Shown: positions 44,681-53,156 of the stretch, piece after piece | Position numbering within the stretch: the stretch's first letter is position 1 | Layout of the letters: each line of letters begins with the position of its first letter | From: Planctomycetia bacterium | GTDB taxonomy: Bacteria; Planctomycetota; Phycisphaerae; UBA1845; UTPLA1 | Direction of reading: 5' to 3' | NCBI GenBank assembly: GCA_015075745.1 | Contig: JABTTW010000002.1 | Span: forward strand, 248,001 to 312,000 | DNA: 64,000 nt | The notes under the pieces: model-generated | The model's database searches: none | What the model was told of the DNA's origin: nothing | What the model saw: the letters and a program-made list of their open reading frames with translations, nothing else | Made by a program: the position numbers and the translations under genes

Positions 44681-47410
44681 ATGGACTCATCTTCCGATTG
44701 GACCGGCCAGGACGAAGACCTGTTGCGCAACGTGCGCCGCATCCACCGCGCCTCCGCCCAGTTGCCCACCATCCCCGGTTACGAAGACCTCTCCGAACTT
44801 GCGCGCGGCGGCCAGGGCGTCGTCTTCGTCGGCACCCAGGTCTCCACCCACCGGCGCGTCGCCATCAAGATTCTCCTCGAAGGCGCCCTCGCCTCCCGCG
44901 AAGCCCGTCGCCGCTTCGAACGCGAAATCGAACTCGTCACCACCCTCCGCCATCCCAACATCGTCAGCGTCTACGACTGCGGAACCACCGCCGACGGCCG
45001 CATGTACTACATCATGGAGTACATCGAAGGATTCGCCCTCGACAAACTGATCGACGCCGCCCGCGCAGTGCGCCCGGACTCCACCGTCAAATCTCCGTCG
45101 TCCCCCGCGCCGCACACCGCTGCAAGTGCGTCAACTCCATCCGACTTTCAATCCGAGCGCGCACGCCTCACCCTTTTCGCGAAAATCTGCGACGGCGTCC
45201 AGCACGCCCACCAGCAGGGCGTCATCCACCGCGACCTCAAGCCCAGTAACATTCGCATCGACCGCGCCGGCGAGCCCCACGTCCTCGACTTCGGTCTCGC
45301 CAAGCTCTCCGACGCATCTCCAGACGCGACCAAGATGAGCCAGACCGGCGGCTTCATGGGCTCAATCCCCTGGGCCAGCCCCGAGCAGGCCGAAGGCACC
45401 ACTCAGCTCATCGACGTACGCAGCGACGTCTACTCCCTCGGCGTCGTCTTCTATCAATTGCTCACCGGCGCATTCCCCTATCCGCTCGACGGCTCCCTCC
45501 GCGAAGCCCTCGAGGCCATCCGATCCGCCCCCGCCCGTCCCCCGCGCGAATTGCGCCGCGAAATCAGCGACGAGCTTTCCACCATTGTCCTCAAGTGCCT
45601 CTCCAAGGAGCCCGACCGTCGTTACCAAAGCGCCGGCGAACTGGCCCGCGACATCCGCCGATATCTGGCCGACGAACCCATCGAGGCCAAGCGCGACAGC
45701 GCCTGGTACTCCGTTCGCAAAAAGCTCGATCGCTACAAGGTCGTCGTCCGCGCCGTCAGCATCCTCTTCGTCGCATCTCTCATGTTCAGCCTGGGCATGG
45801 TCTGGCTCTGGTCCCGCGCCGTCGATGCCGAGCACATCGCCGAGCAGCGCTTCAGCGAGGCCGAGGCCGCCCATCGCGCCGAAGTGGAAGTGCGCCAGGC
45901 CCTCCAAAGCCAGGTCACCAAGACTGAGCACGTCCGCAACTTCCTCGACACCACCCTTCGCACCGTCGATCCCTGGAAGCACCCCGGCCGCGACCTCGGC
46001 CCCCTCCAGGAAATGCTCGACGGCGCCGTCAAGCGGCTCGAAGGCGCCTTCCCCGATCAACCCGAAGTCGAAGCCGCCATCGCCGGCACCCTCGGCTGGG
46101 ACTACCGCCAGCTCGGCCTCAATGCCCCCGCCGAAACCTTGATGCGCCGCTCCTACGGACTGCTCCGCCAGGTCAAAGGCGACGAAGACGAAGCCGCCAT
46201 GAACGCCCTCAACGATCTCGCCATCCTCATGACCGACACCGGCCGCCACGCCGAAGCCGCCGCCATGTTCGAGCGCTTGAGATCAATCCAGGAAAAAACC
46301 CTCGGCCCCGAGCACCAGTCCACCCTCGTCACCACCAACAACCTCGCCCTTGATCTCGATTGGCAGGGCCGTTCCGTCGAGGCCGAAACCCTGTACCGCA
46401 AAACTCTCGAAGCCCAGACGCGCCTCTTCGGCACCGACGACATCGACCGCCTCAGCACCTTGAACAACCTCGCCTCCTGCATTACCGCCGTCGGAAAAGT
46501 CGAGGAGGCCGAGCGCCTCTTCAACGAAGTCATCGACATCAAAACAAAGATATACGGCCCCGATCACCCCGAGACCCTCACCGCCCGAATGAACGTCCTC
46601 GACCTCCTCGCCGACTCCGGCCGCCTCGCCGAAGCGGAAAGTCGCGTCCGCGAAATCCTCGCCACCTGCGAAGAGAAACTCAGCGCCGCCCATCCCCTCA
46701 CCCTCGTCGCCCTCCAGCATCTCTCCCTCGTCCTCTCCCAGCAGTCCAAGTACGACGAGTCCGTGGTCGTCTCGCGCAAAGCCTACGAAGCCCAGCTCGC
46801 CTTCAGCGGCCCCAACCATCCGACCACCCTGATCCGCAAAAACGCCCTCGCCGCCTCGCTCATTCAACTCGAGCGCTGGGACGAAGGCATCCCCCTCACC
46901 ACCGAGCTTCACGAACAGTTGCAGCGCATGTTCGGCCCCAACGACTGGCGCACCATCACCGCCGCAGGCAATCTCGCCTTCGCCCTCAACAAGATCGGCC
47001 GCGCCGCCGAAGCCGAAAAAATCTGGACCCGGCTCAGCGACATCCCCAGTTGCGACAATGAAGCCAGTGAATCAGCCGTCGCCACCGCCCGCGCAAACCT
47101 CGCCTTCCTCATGGCCGACCAGAAGCGCTGGGCCGAAGCAGAAAAAGTCTTCCGCGCCGCCCTCGCCGTTGAACAAAAACCCGGCGAAGCCGAATCCTGG
47201 CGCTCCGCCCACATGCGCGCCGGCCTGGCGAACGTCCTCATAGAAACAGGCCGCCTCGACCAAGCCGAAAAAGAACTCACCCGCGCCATCCCCATCCTCC
47301 GCGAAGCCTTCGGCGACACCCACGAAAAAACCCAAAAGGCCCTCGGCTATTCAAAGCGACTCCAAGAACTCCGATCATCCACCGCGCAAGAAAAAGCCCT
47401 CGGCAATTAA
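44681..47410 (+). CDS. Membrane serine/threonine kinase with TPR domain
   Basis: A 909-residue Pkn-type kinase. The kinase domain covers about 35-330: glycine loop ARGGQGVVF, Lys63 in VAIKILL, HRD in VIHRDLKPSN (Asp185), DFG at 203-205 and ASPEQA. An insert rich in Ser/Pro lies near 130-160. One membrane helix is at about 355-378. The rest is about ten TPR repeats of the kinesin-light-chain type (ALNDLAILMTDTGRHAEAAA, SQQSKYDESVVVSRKAYEAQ), likely outside the cytoplasm as a sensor. ATG 44681 is the start used; the frame stays open upstream, but that part shadows the DMT transporter gene. A terminator overlaps its stop codon. Confidence 0.93.
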   Translation: MDSSSDWTGQDEDLLRNVRRIHRASAQLPTIPGYEDLSELARGGQGVVFVGTQVSTHRRVAIKILLEGALASREARRRFEREIELVTTLRHPNIVSVYDCGTTADGRMYYIMEYIEGFALDKLIDAARAVRPDSTVKSPSSPAPHTAASASTPSDFQSERARLTLFAKICDGVQHAHQQGVIHRDLKPSNIRIDRAGEPHVLDFGLAKLSDASPDATKMSQTGGFMGSIPWASPEQAEGTTQLIDVRSDVYSLGVVFYQLLTGAFPYPLDGSLREALEAIRSAPARPPRELRREISDELSTIVLKCLSKEPDRRYQSAGELARDIRRYLADEPIEAKRDSAWYSVRKKLDRYKVVVRAVSILFVASLMFSLGMVWLWSRAVDAEHIAEQRFSEAEAAHRAEVEVRQALQSQVTKTEHVRNFLDTTLRTVDPWKHPGRDLGPLQEMLDGAVKRLEGAFPDQPEVEAAIAGTLGWDYRQLGLNAPAETLMRRSYGLLRQVKGDEDEAAMNALNDLAILMTDTGRHAEAAAMFERLRSIQEKTLGPEHQSTLVTTNNLALDLDWQGRSVEAETLYRKTLEAQTRLFGTDDIDRLSTLNNLASCITAVGKVEEAERLFNEVIDIKTKIYGPDHPETLTARMNVLDLLADSGRLAEAESRVREILATCEEKLSAAHPLTLVALQHLSLVLSQQSKYDESVVVSRKAYEAQLAFSGPNHPTTLIRKNALAASLIQLERWDEGIPLTTELHEQLQRMFGPNDWRTITAAGNLAFALNKIGRAAEAEKIWTRLSDIPSCDNEASESAVATARANLAFLMADQKRWAEAEKVFRAALAVEQKPGEAESWRSAHMRAGLANVLIETGRLDQAEKELTRAIPILREAFGDTHEKTQKALGYSKRLQELRSSTAQEKALGN

Positions 47411-47424
47411 CCGAGGGCTTTTCT
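47396..47424. terminator. Bidirectional terminator between kinase and groEL
   Basis: GCCCTCGG (47396-47403) and CCGAGGGC (47411-47418) form an 8-bp stem with the 7-base loop CAATTAA, which contains the kinase stop codon TAA. TTTTCT follows on the plus strand, and the minus strand shows TTTTTC after the hairpin, so it should stop both the kinase and the convergent groEL transcripts. Confidence 0.85.
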
Positions 47425-47459
47425 CTAATTGCTTGAACTATTCGCCTTGCGTCGCGGGA

Positions 47460-49088
47460 TTACATCCCCATCCCGCCCGGCCCCGGCTTCTTCCCGTCCT
47501 TCTCCTTGATCTCGCTCACAATCGCTTCGGTCGTGAGAAGCAGCGTCGCCACGCTGGCCGCATTCTGCAGTGCCACGCGCTCGACCTTCGTCGGAACGAG
47601 AACGCCCATGCTGATCATGTCGCCGTACTCGTCGGTCAAGGCGTTGTAGCCGAAGTTCACGTCCTTCGACTCGAAGATCTTCTGTGCGACAATGCTGCCA
47701 TCGACGCCCGCGTTCTCCGCGATCGCCTTGATCGGCGCCCAAAGCGCCCGGCGGATGATATCCACGCCGGTCCTCTGGTCGCCCTTATGCCGCGACTCTT
47801 CCTTGTCCAGCACCCGAGCCAAGGCCCGAAGCGGGGCAACGCCGCCGCCCGGCAGAATGCCCTCTTCGACCGCCGCGCGGCACGCATGCAGCGCATCCTC
47901 GACGCGGGCCTTCTTCTCTTTCATCTCGACTTCGGTCGCCGCGCCGACGCGAATCTGCGCCACGCCGCCCGACAGCTTCGCCAGACGCTCTTCGAGCTTC
48001 TCGCGATCGTAGTCGCTGGTCGTCTTATCGATCTCCGTCTTGATCTGGGCGATGCGGCCCTTGACGTCGCTCGGGGTGCCGGCGCCCTCGATGATCGTGC
48101 AGTTGTCCTTATCGACGACAACGCGCTTGGCCTGGCCCAGGTCCTTCAGATCGAGCGACTCGAGCGTGATGCCCAGGTCCTCGAAGATCGCCTTGCCGCC
48201 CGCCATGACCGCGATGTCCTCGAGCATCGCCTTGCGCCGATCGCCGAAGCCCGGCGCCTTCACCGCACAGCACTGAAGCGTGCCGCGCAGCTTGTTGACC
48301 ACCAGCGTCGCGAGGGCCTCGCCCTCGATGTCTTCGGCGATGATGAGCAGCGGTCGGCCGGCCTTGGCCACGCGCTCCAGCGTCGGAATCAGGTCCTTGA
48401 TCGATGAAATCTTCTTCTCGTTGATCAGGATGTACGGCTTGTCCAGCCGAACTTCCATCGCCTCGGGATTGGTGATGAAGTGAGGCGAGAGATACCCCTT
48501 GTCGAACTGCATCCCCTCGACCAGCTCGACCGACGTCTCAAGCGTCTGACTCTCTTCGACCGTGATGACGCCGTCCTTACCGACCTTCTCCATCGCCTCG
48601 GCGATCTTCTTGCCGATCTCCGAATCGTGGTTCGCGGCACAGGTGCCGACCTGGGCGATCTGCTTGTTCTCCTTCACCGGCTTGCTCATGCGCTTGTACT
48701 CTTCGACGATCGCATCAACCGCATGGTCGATGCCGAGCTTGAGCTCCATCGGGTTCGCCCCGGCGGCGATGTTCTTGAGCCCCTCGTTGAAGATCGACTC
48801 GACATAAACCGTCGCCGTCGTCGTCCCGTCCCCCGCGTCCGTCGACGTCTTGCTAGCCACTTCCTTGACCATCTGGGCGCCCATGTTCTCATAAGGGTCG
48901 TCCAGCTCGATCTCCTTCGCCACCGTCACGCCGTCCTTCGTCACCGTCGGCGAACCGAACGACTTCTCCAACACGACGTTCCGCCCACAGGGGCCGAGCG
49001 TGACCTTCACCGCCCTCGCAAGCTGCGCCACGCCGCTGCGAATCGCCTCTCGGGCTTCCATGTCAAATATGATCTTCTTTGCTGCCAT
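47460..49088 (-). CDS. groEL: 60 kDa chaperonin GroEL
   Basis: A 542-residue chaperonin, nearly full family length. Seen are [11 protein letters not shown] (Lys of the usual LGPKGRNV is Cys), [30 protein letters not shown] with the catalytic Asp, and the C-terminal Gly-Met tail (PGPGGMGM). With GroES it folds proteins in the cytoplasm. CGGAGAAC lies 8 bases before ATG 49088. Two small genes separate it from groES on the same strand. No CIRCE operator (TTAGCACTC-N9-GAGTGCTAA) is visible upstream. Confidence 0.97.
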   Translation of the reverse strand: MAAKKIIFDMEAREAIRSGVAQLARAVKVTLGPCGRNVVLEKSFGSPTVTKDGVTVAKEIELDDPYENMGAQMVKEVASKTSTDAGDGTTTATVYVESIFNEGLKNIAAGANPMELKLGIDHAVDAIVEEYKRMSKPVKENKQIAQVGTCAANHDSEIGKKIAEAMEKVGKDGVITVEESQTLETSVELVEGMQFDKGYLSPHFITNPEAMEVRLDKPYILINEKKISSIKDLIPTLERVAKAGRPLLIIAEDIEGEALATLVVNKLRGTLQCCAVKAPGFGDRRKAMLEDIAVMAGGKAIFEDLGITLESLDLKDLGQAKRVVVDKDNCTIIEGAGTPSDVKGRIAQIKTEIDKTTSDYDREKLEERLAKLSGGVAQIRVGAATEVEMKEKKARVEDALHACRAAVEEGILPGGGVAPLRALARVLDKEESRHKGDQRTGVDIIRRALWAPIKAIAENAGVDGSIVAQKIFESKDVNFGYNALTDEYGDMISMGVLVPTKVERVALQNAASVATLLLTTEAIVSEIKEKDGKKPGPGGMGM

Positions 49089-49156
49089 TGATAGTTCTCC
49101 GATCCTTAAGATGCTTGTCTTGTTATTGCCTGATGCCGGCCGATCGTTCGGCGGCC

Positions 49157-49450
49157 TTAGTTCGTCTTTTCCAGGATGAATTGCTGCGGCTCGAAACCCA
49201 GGCTCCGCGCCGCCGAGACGGCCTTGTCGCGAACGACCGCCAGCGGGTCGTCCATGTTCGTCGTCAGCTCCCCACTCGTCAGGACCTTGCGGTCATCGAT
49301 CGAAAGAGCCCGCCATCGACGCGTCGACATGTCCGCGGCCGCCCCAACCCCGAGAATCATGTCAGAGCTGATCGCCAGACAGCACGGCTGAACCGCAGCC
49401 GTCTTCACGGCTGACTTCGTCACAACCGACGGGTCGCTCGTCGTCGTCAT
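49157..49450 (-). CDS. Small unknown protein between groES and groEL (second)
   Basis: A 97-residue protein with no recognised domain. The N-terminal half has two adjacent cysteines (QPCCLAIS), the C-terminal half is [24 protein letters not shown] and probably helical. Its ATG overlaps the stop of the preceding small gene (ATGA), so the two are translationally coupled. It ends 69 bases before groEL. The frame has a codon pattern like its neighbours, so it is likely real. Function unknown; the position suggests expression with the chaperonin. Confidence 0.7.
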   Translation of the reverse strand: MTTTSDPSVVTKSAVKTAAVQPCCLAISSDMILGVGAAADMSTRRWRALSIDDRKVLTSGELTTNMDDPLAVVRDKAVSAARSLGFEPQQFILEKTN

Positions 49451-49758
49451 TGATCGTCTCCTTCATCGCCGATCCCCTGGAAAGGCTCGTCCTGCCAGAC
49501 GCTGCCCTGCTGCTTCACCTGAAGCTCGACCGTCTCGATCGACGCGGCATCGACAAACACCACGTCATCCACGACTTCCGCGTCGTCGTACTTCGACACC
49601 CGCACCTCAATGCGAAATCCGCTGTCCTCGATCTTGTTGTACGCCAGCGGGTGCATGTGCATCGCGTCGTCGTTCCCCGGAAAGGTCAAAACCAACCGGG
49701 CCGAGGGTCCGAACTTGATCGCTTCGTCGAGCGCCGCTTCAAATAGTTTGGGTCGCAA
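49447..49758 (-). CDS. Small unknown protein between groES and groEL (first)
   Basis: A 103-residue acidic protein without a recognised domain. It contains LFEAALDEAIKFGPSARLVL, a MHMHP segment, and a C-terminal acidic tail (GIGDEGDDQ). The alternation of beta-like stretches (FRIEVRVSKYDDAEVVDDVV) suggests a compact alpha/beta fold. The start is taken as TTG 49758, with GAGAG about 9 bases upstream; no ATG/GTG is available near. It lies 114 bases after groES and overlaps the next small gene. Confidence 0.65.
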   Translation of the reverse strand: MRPKLFEAALDEAIKFGPSARLVLTFPGNDDAMHMHPLAYNKIEDSGFRIEVRVSKYDDAEVVDDVVFVDAASIETVELQVKQQGSVWQDEPFQGIGDEGDDQ

Positions 49759-49872
49759 GATAATTGCTCTCTGCTTTCAGCGATCCGCCGCATCCCATTC
49801 GGCCGAGACGACGACGAAGAATCGCAGGTTCATGGTTGCTCGCAGGGCCTGCCGACCCACCGTTGCCCGTGC

Positions 49873-50175
49873 CTACTCGATGATCGCGAGAATGTCGTTC
49901 TCATCCATGATCAGGAACTCTTCGCCCTCGATCTTCACTTCCGTCCCGGCATAGCTCGTAAAGAGAACTTCATCGTTCTTCTTCACGCTCAGCGCCACCC
50001 GCTCGCCCGTGTCCAGCAGCTTGCCGTCGCCAACTGACACGACCCGCCCGCGCTTCGGCTTCTCTTTCGCCGAGTCAGGCAAAACGATCCCGCCCGCCGT
50101 CCGTGCCTCCGCCTCAATCCGCTTCACCAGCACCTTGTCGCCGAGCGGGCGAACCTTCAACTTCGTCACAGCCAT
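49873..50175 (-). CDS. groES: 10 kDa co-chaperonin GroES
   Basis: A 100-residue Gro[22 protein letters not shown], mobile-loop residues [15 protein letters not shown], then [15 protein letters not shown] and [20 protein letters not shown]. It caps GroEL. AAGGAG lies 9 bases before ATG 50175. It heads the minus-strand unit groES, two small genes, groEL. Regulation is not visible: no CIRCE and no clear heat-shock sigma promoter. Confidence 0.97.
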   Translation of the reverse strand: MAVTKLKVRPLGDKVLVKRIEAEARTAGGIVLPDSAKEKPKRGRVVSVGDGKLLDTGERVALSVKKNDEVLFTSYAGTEVKIEGEEFLIMDENDILAIIE

Positions 50176-50257
50176 GTCTTAAAACTCCTTCTTGATGTAA
50201 GCCTGCGGACTTTTCGCCGTCCGGTTCAATCTGAAATCTGTCTCTTGCCGACTCGTC

Positions 50258-50677
50258 CTAGTTATTCGCGCCGATGTCCGGCACGGTCAGATTATATCGA
50301 TCCCGGATCAGCCTCGTGATCGCGGGAATCAGTGTCTCTTCATATCCCTGCGCCTGCACCACCGCGAACACATTCAGCGTCAACGCATCCTGCAGCAGCC
50401 GCTGCGTCGGCGCCGTCGCCACAAGCACGCAAGGCACCACATGCCCCTGCCGCCGCATCCGCCGAACCAGCCCCAGCCCGCCATCCGTCGGAACCGCGTC
50501 ATCCACGATTCCCACGTGAAGCGCCCGGTGCTGCGCCACCCCCAGCGCCTCATCCACGCACAAAGACCAATGCAGCTCCACCGGCCAGCCCGCCAGAGAG
50601 CCCGCCAGCGAACTCGCCCACGGCTGCCCACCCGAGTGGGCCACCAGGATGCTCAGCTTTGTGGGGACAGGAGTCAT
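50258..50677 (-). CDS. Degenerate response-regulator receiver protein
   Basis: A 139-residue receiver-like domain alone. HVGIVDDAVPTDGGLGLVRR fits the phospho-acceptor loop (Asp59, then Pro63 and the DGG turn), and LVATAPTQ holds the switch Thr. The conserved Lys after beta-5 appears to be Gln (FAVVQAQGYEE) and the N-terminal acidic pair is missing (ILVAHSGGQP), so normal Mg-dependent phosphorylation is doubtful. It lies 82 bases upstream of groES on the same strand and could be co-transcribed. ATG 50677 is used. Confidence 0.65.
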   Translation of the reverse strand: MTPVPTKLSILVAHSGGQPWASSLAGSLAGWPVELHWSLCVDEALGVAQHRALHVGIVDDAVPTDGGLGLVRRMRRQGHVVPCVLVATAPTQRLLQDALTLNVFAVVQAQGYEETLIPAITRLIRDRYNLTVPDIGANN

Positions 50678-51013
50678 GTCGTTTACCGCGGCTCACGCCG
50701 GCCAATTCGGCGCGGTAGTACACCGCGCGCCTCAATCCCTATCAAAAGCAACCGCCATGCCATCTACAGCTTCATCGGCCGATGACCTTTGAATCTATCT
50801 AAAAGCCTGTTATATAAAACGTTACGACGGCTTTCCAGGACCCCCGCCACGCCCTCCAAAACCCCCTCACGGCCCGAAATGGCAGATACCCCCCCGAACG
50901 ACGCCTCCGCGCCTGTCAATCTGGCACCCCCGCCCCTCCCCGGGGACCACACCCATCCCCCCATCCCAATCATCCCCGTCGCTGCCTCTATAATGGCTCA
51001 CGGAGGATAACGC
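50678..51013. other. Divergent intergenic region
   Basis: About 340 bases between the receiver gene (minus) and the FIST gene (plus). An AT-rich stretch near 50785-50825 stands out and holds the proposed promoter. Nothing coding is supported. Confidence 0.4.
50789..50818 (+). promoter_or_regulatory. Possible sigma-70-type promoter for the FIST gene
   Basis: TTGAAT (50789-50794) and TATAAA (50813-50818) are separated by 18 bases in an AT-rich island within GC-rich DNA. They are 4/6 and 5/6 matches to the consensus. The start codon is about 195 bases downstream, so the leader would be long. Weak support. Confidence 0.35.
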
Positions 51014-52177
51014 ATGCAGTTCAAGGCCGCACTTAGTACCCTGACAGACACCCGCGCCGCCATCAGCCAATTGAAAGCGGCCGTCGGCGATCTCGATCCC
51101 GACCTCGTCCTCCTCTTCGTCTCGCCGCACCACCTTGAAAACGCCGACGCCCTTCTCGCCGACGTGCGCGACAAGATCAACGCCCGCAATCTCATCGGCT
51201 GCACCGCCGCAGGCATCATCGGCGGCGATCGAGAGGTCGAAGACGCCCCCGCCATCTCCATCTGGGCCGCCAAGCTGCCCGACGTGCGCATCCTCCCCTT
51301 CATCATCGATCAGCAGGACGTCACCTCTCTCGAAGGCAACGATGCCTGGCGCGACCATCTCATCGTCAGCGCCGATGCAAAGCCCGGCTTCATCATCCTG
51401 CCTGATCCCTTCTCCATCGACGTCGAGCACTGCCTCTCGGAAATGGACGACGCCTATCCCGGCAGCAAGATCGTCGGCGGCCTCGCCAGCGCCGGCCGCG
51501 CCCCCGGTGAGAATCGCCTCTTCCTCAATGATCAGGTCCTTCGCCAGGGATTGGTCGGCGTCTCGCTCTCCGGACCGATTCAGATCGACACCGTCGTCTC
51601 GCAGGGGTGCCGCCCCATCGGTGAGCCCTTCGTCATCACCAAGGCCGAGCAGAACGTCATCCAGGAACTTCGCGGCAAGCCCGCCCTGGAGATCGTCCGC
51701 AGCGTCTTCGCCTCTGCCTCGCCCACCGATCAGGCCCTGATGCAAACCGGCCTGCACGTCGGCCGCGTCGTCGACGAGCGCGGCGAAAAATTCGGCCAGG
51801 GCGATTTTCTCATCCGCAATCTCATGGGCGTCGTCGAACAAAGCGCCATCGCCATCAACGCCCTCATCCGTCCCGGCCAGACGATCCAATTCCAGGTGCG
51901 CGACTCCAAAAGCGCCGACGAGGAAATGCGCGACCTCTTGACCGAGGAGATCGCCGCCATGCCCACGCCGCCCGGCGGCGGCCTGCTCTTCACCTGCAAC
52001 GGCCGCGGCGCCCGCATGTTCGGCAAGCCCGATCACGACATCGGCCTGGTCAACAGCATCGCCAAGGATTGCCAGGTCGCCGGCTTCTTCGCCGCCGGCG
52101 AGATCGGCCCGGTCGGCAATCGCACCTTTATCCACGGCTTCACCAGCAGCCTCATCCTCTTCCGCCGCCCCGGCTAG
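51014..52177 (+). CDS. FIST-domain sensor protein
   Basis: A 387-residue protein with FIST N and FIST C domains, a small-ligand sensing pair often linked to amino-acid sensing or signalling. N-terminal: PDLVLLFVSPHHLENADALL, LIGCTAAGIIGGDREVEDAP; C-terminal: GGGLLFTCNGRGARMFG and GFFAAGEIGPVGNRTFIHGF, both family hallmarks. It has no membrane helix or attached output domain. CGGAGG lies 6 bases before ATG 51014. It appears monocistronic and is divergent from the receiver gene. Confidence 0.9.
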   Translation: MQFKAALSTLTDTRAAISQLKAAVGDLDPDLVLLFVSPHHLENADALLADVRDKINARNLIGCTAAGIIGGDREVEDAPAISIWAAKLPDVRILPFIIDQQDVTSLEGNDAWRDHLIVSADAKPGFIILPDPFSIDVEHCLSEMDDAYPGSKIVGGLASAGRAPGENRLFLNDQVLRQGLVGVSLSGPIQIDTVVSQGCRPIGEPFVITKAEQNVIQELRGKPALEIVRSVFASASPTDQALMQTGLHVGRVVDERGEKFGQGDFLIRNLMGVVEQSAIAINALIRPGQTIQFQVRDSKSADEEMRDLLTEEIAAMPTPPGGGLLFTCNGRGARMFGKPDHDIGLVNSIAKDCQVAGFFAAGEIGPVGNRTFIHGFTSSLILFRRPG

Positions 52178-52264
52178 CATAGGCTTCCAGCCTGTGCGAT
52201 TCGCATGAAAAAACTGCGCAGGAAAACCCGACGCGCGCACAAAACTCGCCTTTTCATCTAGCCT

Positions 52265-52312
52265 CCAAGAATTTTTTCCCACCCCAACACTCGCCCGCCA
52301 CAAGACATGGCA
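52265..52312 (-). repeat. Composite dispersed repeat, partial copy 4
   Basis: On the minus strand it reads GTCTTGTGGCGGGCGAGTGT followed by TGGGGTGGG, matching the second block of the element at 2838-3062. Confidence 0.65.
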
Positions 52313-52459
52313 CAATCCCTAAGAAAAACCCCCAATTTCCGCCTTGCCCCCGCAAACCCCCGTGCTAACGATCCAAGCGATCAGTCACCCACGTGACACT
52401 CATTGCCATTGAAAAATAGCTCGGGCCGCCCAATGAAAAAAAACGCCCCCACTCAAAGC

Positions 52460-52690
52460 ACCCCCTCGAAGCGGCTTGCCGTTTGGCGATGGACCACCAG
52501 CAATCCCGCCCCCCGCGCAAGCAATGCATTTGCCTTCTCCCTCGACCCCGCCAGCCGCATCCCTACAGCCTACAGCCTGCAGCCTTCAGCCTCTTTCACC
52601 TTTTCCGCGCACCACCCCAACACAAGCCCACCACAACACTTGCCAGCGTCCCCCAAAACTTTTTTCGCCTATTGTCACCTGCAATCCCTC
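52460..52690 (-). repeat. Composite dispersed repeat, copy 5 (full length, inverted)
   Basis: Minus strand order: GCAGGTGACAATAGGCG, GTGTTGTGGTGGGCTTGTGT, AAAAGGTGAAAGAGGC, and ATTGCTGGTGGTCCATCGCC followed by AAACGGCAAGCCGCTTCGAG. This is the same block order as the copy at 2838-3062, over roughly 230 bases. Confidence 0.85.
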
Positions 52691-52747
52691 GCTCCCCGGG
52701 CCCTGTCTGAGATCTCAAATTTCAAATCTGAAATCCCCCCGCTGTCT

Positions 52748-52930
52748 CAAGCCCCGAAAGAGGCGCCGGACCGTACCCACGAGTGCAGCCTCGCCGTTCG
52801 AGCCCCGGCAGGGGCGCCGGCCTGTAGCCACGGGTGCAGCAAGGCGCAGCGAAGCAAGCCAAGCGCAACCCGTGGTCAACGACCCAGCGCCCACCCAGCC
52901 CCGGCAGGGGCGATGGAGCCTCACGAATGC
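52748..52930 (+). repeat. GC-rich repeat block with internal near-duplicates
   Basis: Three related units share AGCCCCGGCAGGGGCG or CCCCGAAAGAGGCGCCGG followed by GTAGCCACGGGTGCAG or GTACCCACGAGTGCAG. I recall very similar dispersed elements in planctomycete and related genomes. No protein is supported. Confidence 0.6.
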
Positions 52931-52944
52931 GCCCAAAAAACCAC

Positions 52945-53090
52945 CCAAACTGCGCACCACCCCAACACAAGCCCACCACAACACTTGCCAGCATCCCCCA
53001 AAACTTTTTTCGCCTATTGTCACCTGCGATCCATCGCTCCCCGCGCGAGCAAAAACGCGGCTTGCCGTTTGGCGACGGAAAACCAATCCA
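52945..53090 (-). repeat. Composite dispersed repeat, copy 6 (rearranged)
   Basis: Its minus strand has GCCAAACGGCAAGCCGCG, then GCAGGTGACAATAGGCG and GTGTTGTGGTGGGCTTGTGT. The block order differs from the other copies, as if the last block had been moved in front, or two partial copies lie side by side. Confidence 0.75.
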
Positions 53091-53156
53091 TCCGCAAAAC
53101 CACCGTTTTACCCAATCCCAATCAAACCATTCGCTCACCAAAAGGAGGAATAACCA

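Larger units (their letters stand above)
52178..53156. other. Repeat-dense intergenic region
   Basis: Nearly 1 kb with no supported gene, built largely of repeats: three inverted copies of the composite repeat (52265-52312, 52460-52690, 52945-53090) and a block of a different GC-rich repeat (52748-52930). Open frames here have highly skewed composition and follow the repeats. Confidence 0.65.

Noticed and set aside
50176..50257. Possible CIRCE/HrcA operator upstream of groES
   Set aside because: I looked for TTAGCACTC-N9-GAGTGCTAA and partial forms and saw none.
50867..52315. 482-codon minus-strand open frame
   Set aside because: Antisense of the FIST gene.
52178..53156. Possible CRISPR array in the repeat-rich gap
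   Set aside because: Repeats are long, irregularly spaced, in modular blocks and without uniform spacers; no cas genes are present.
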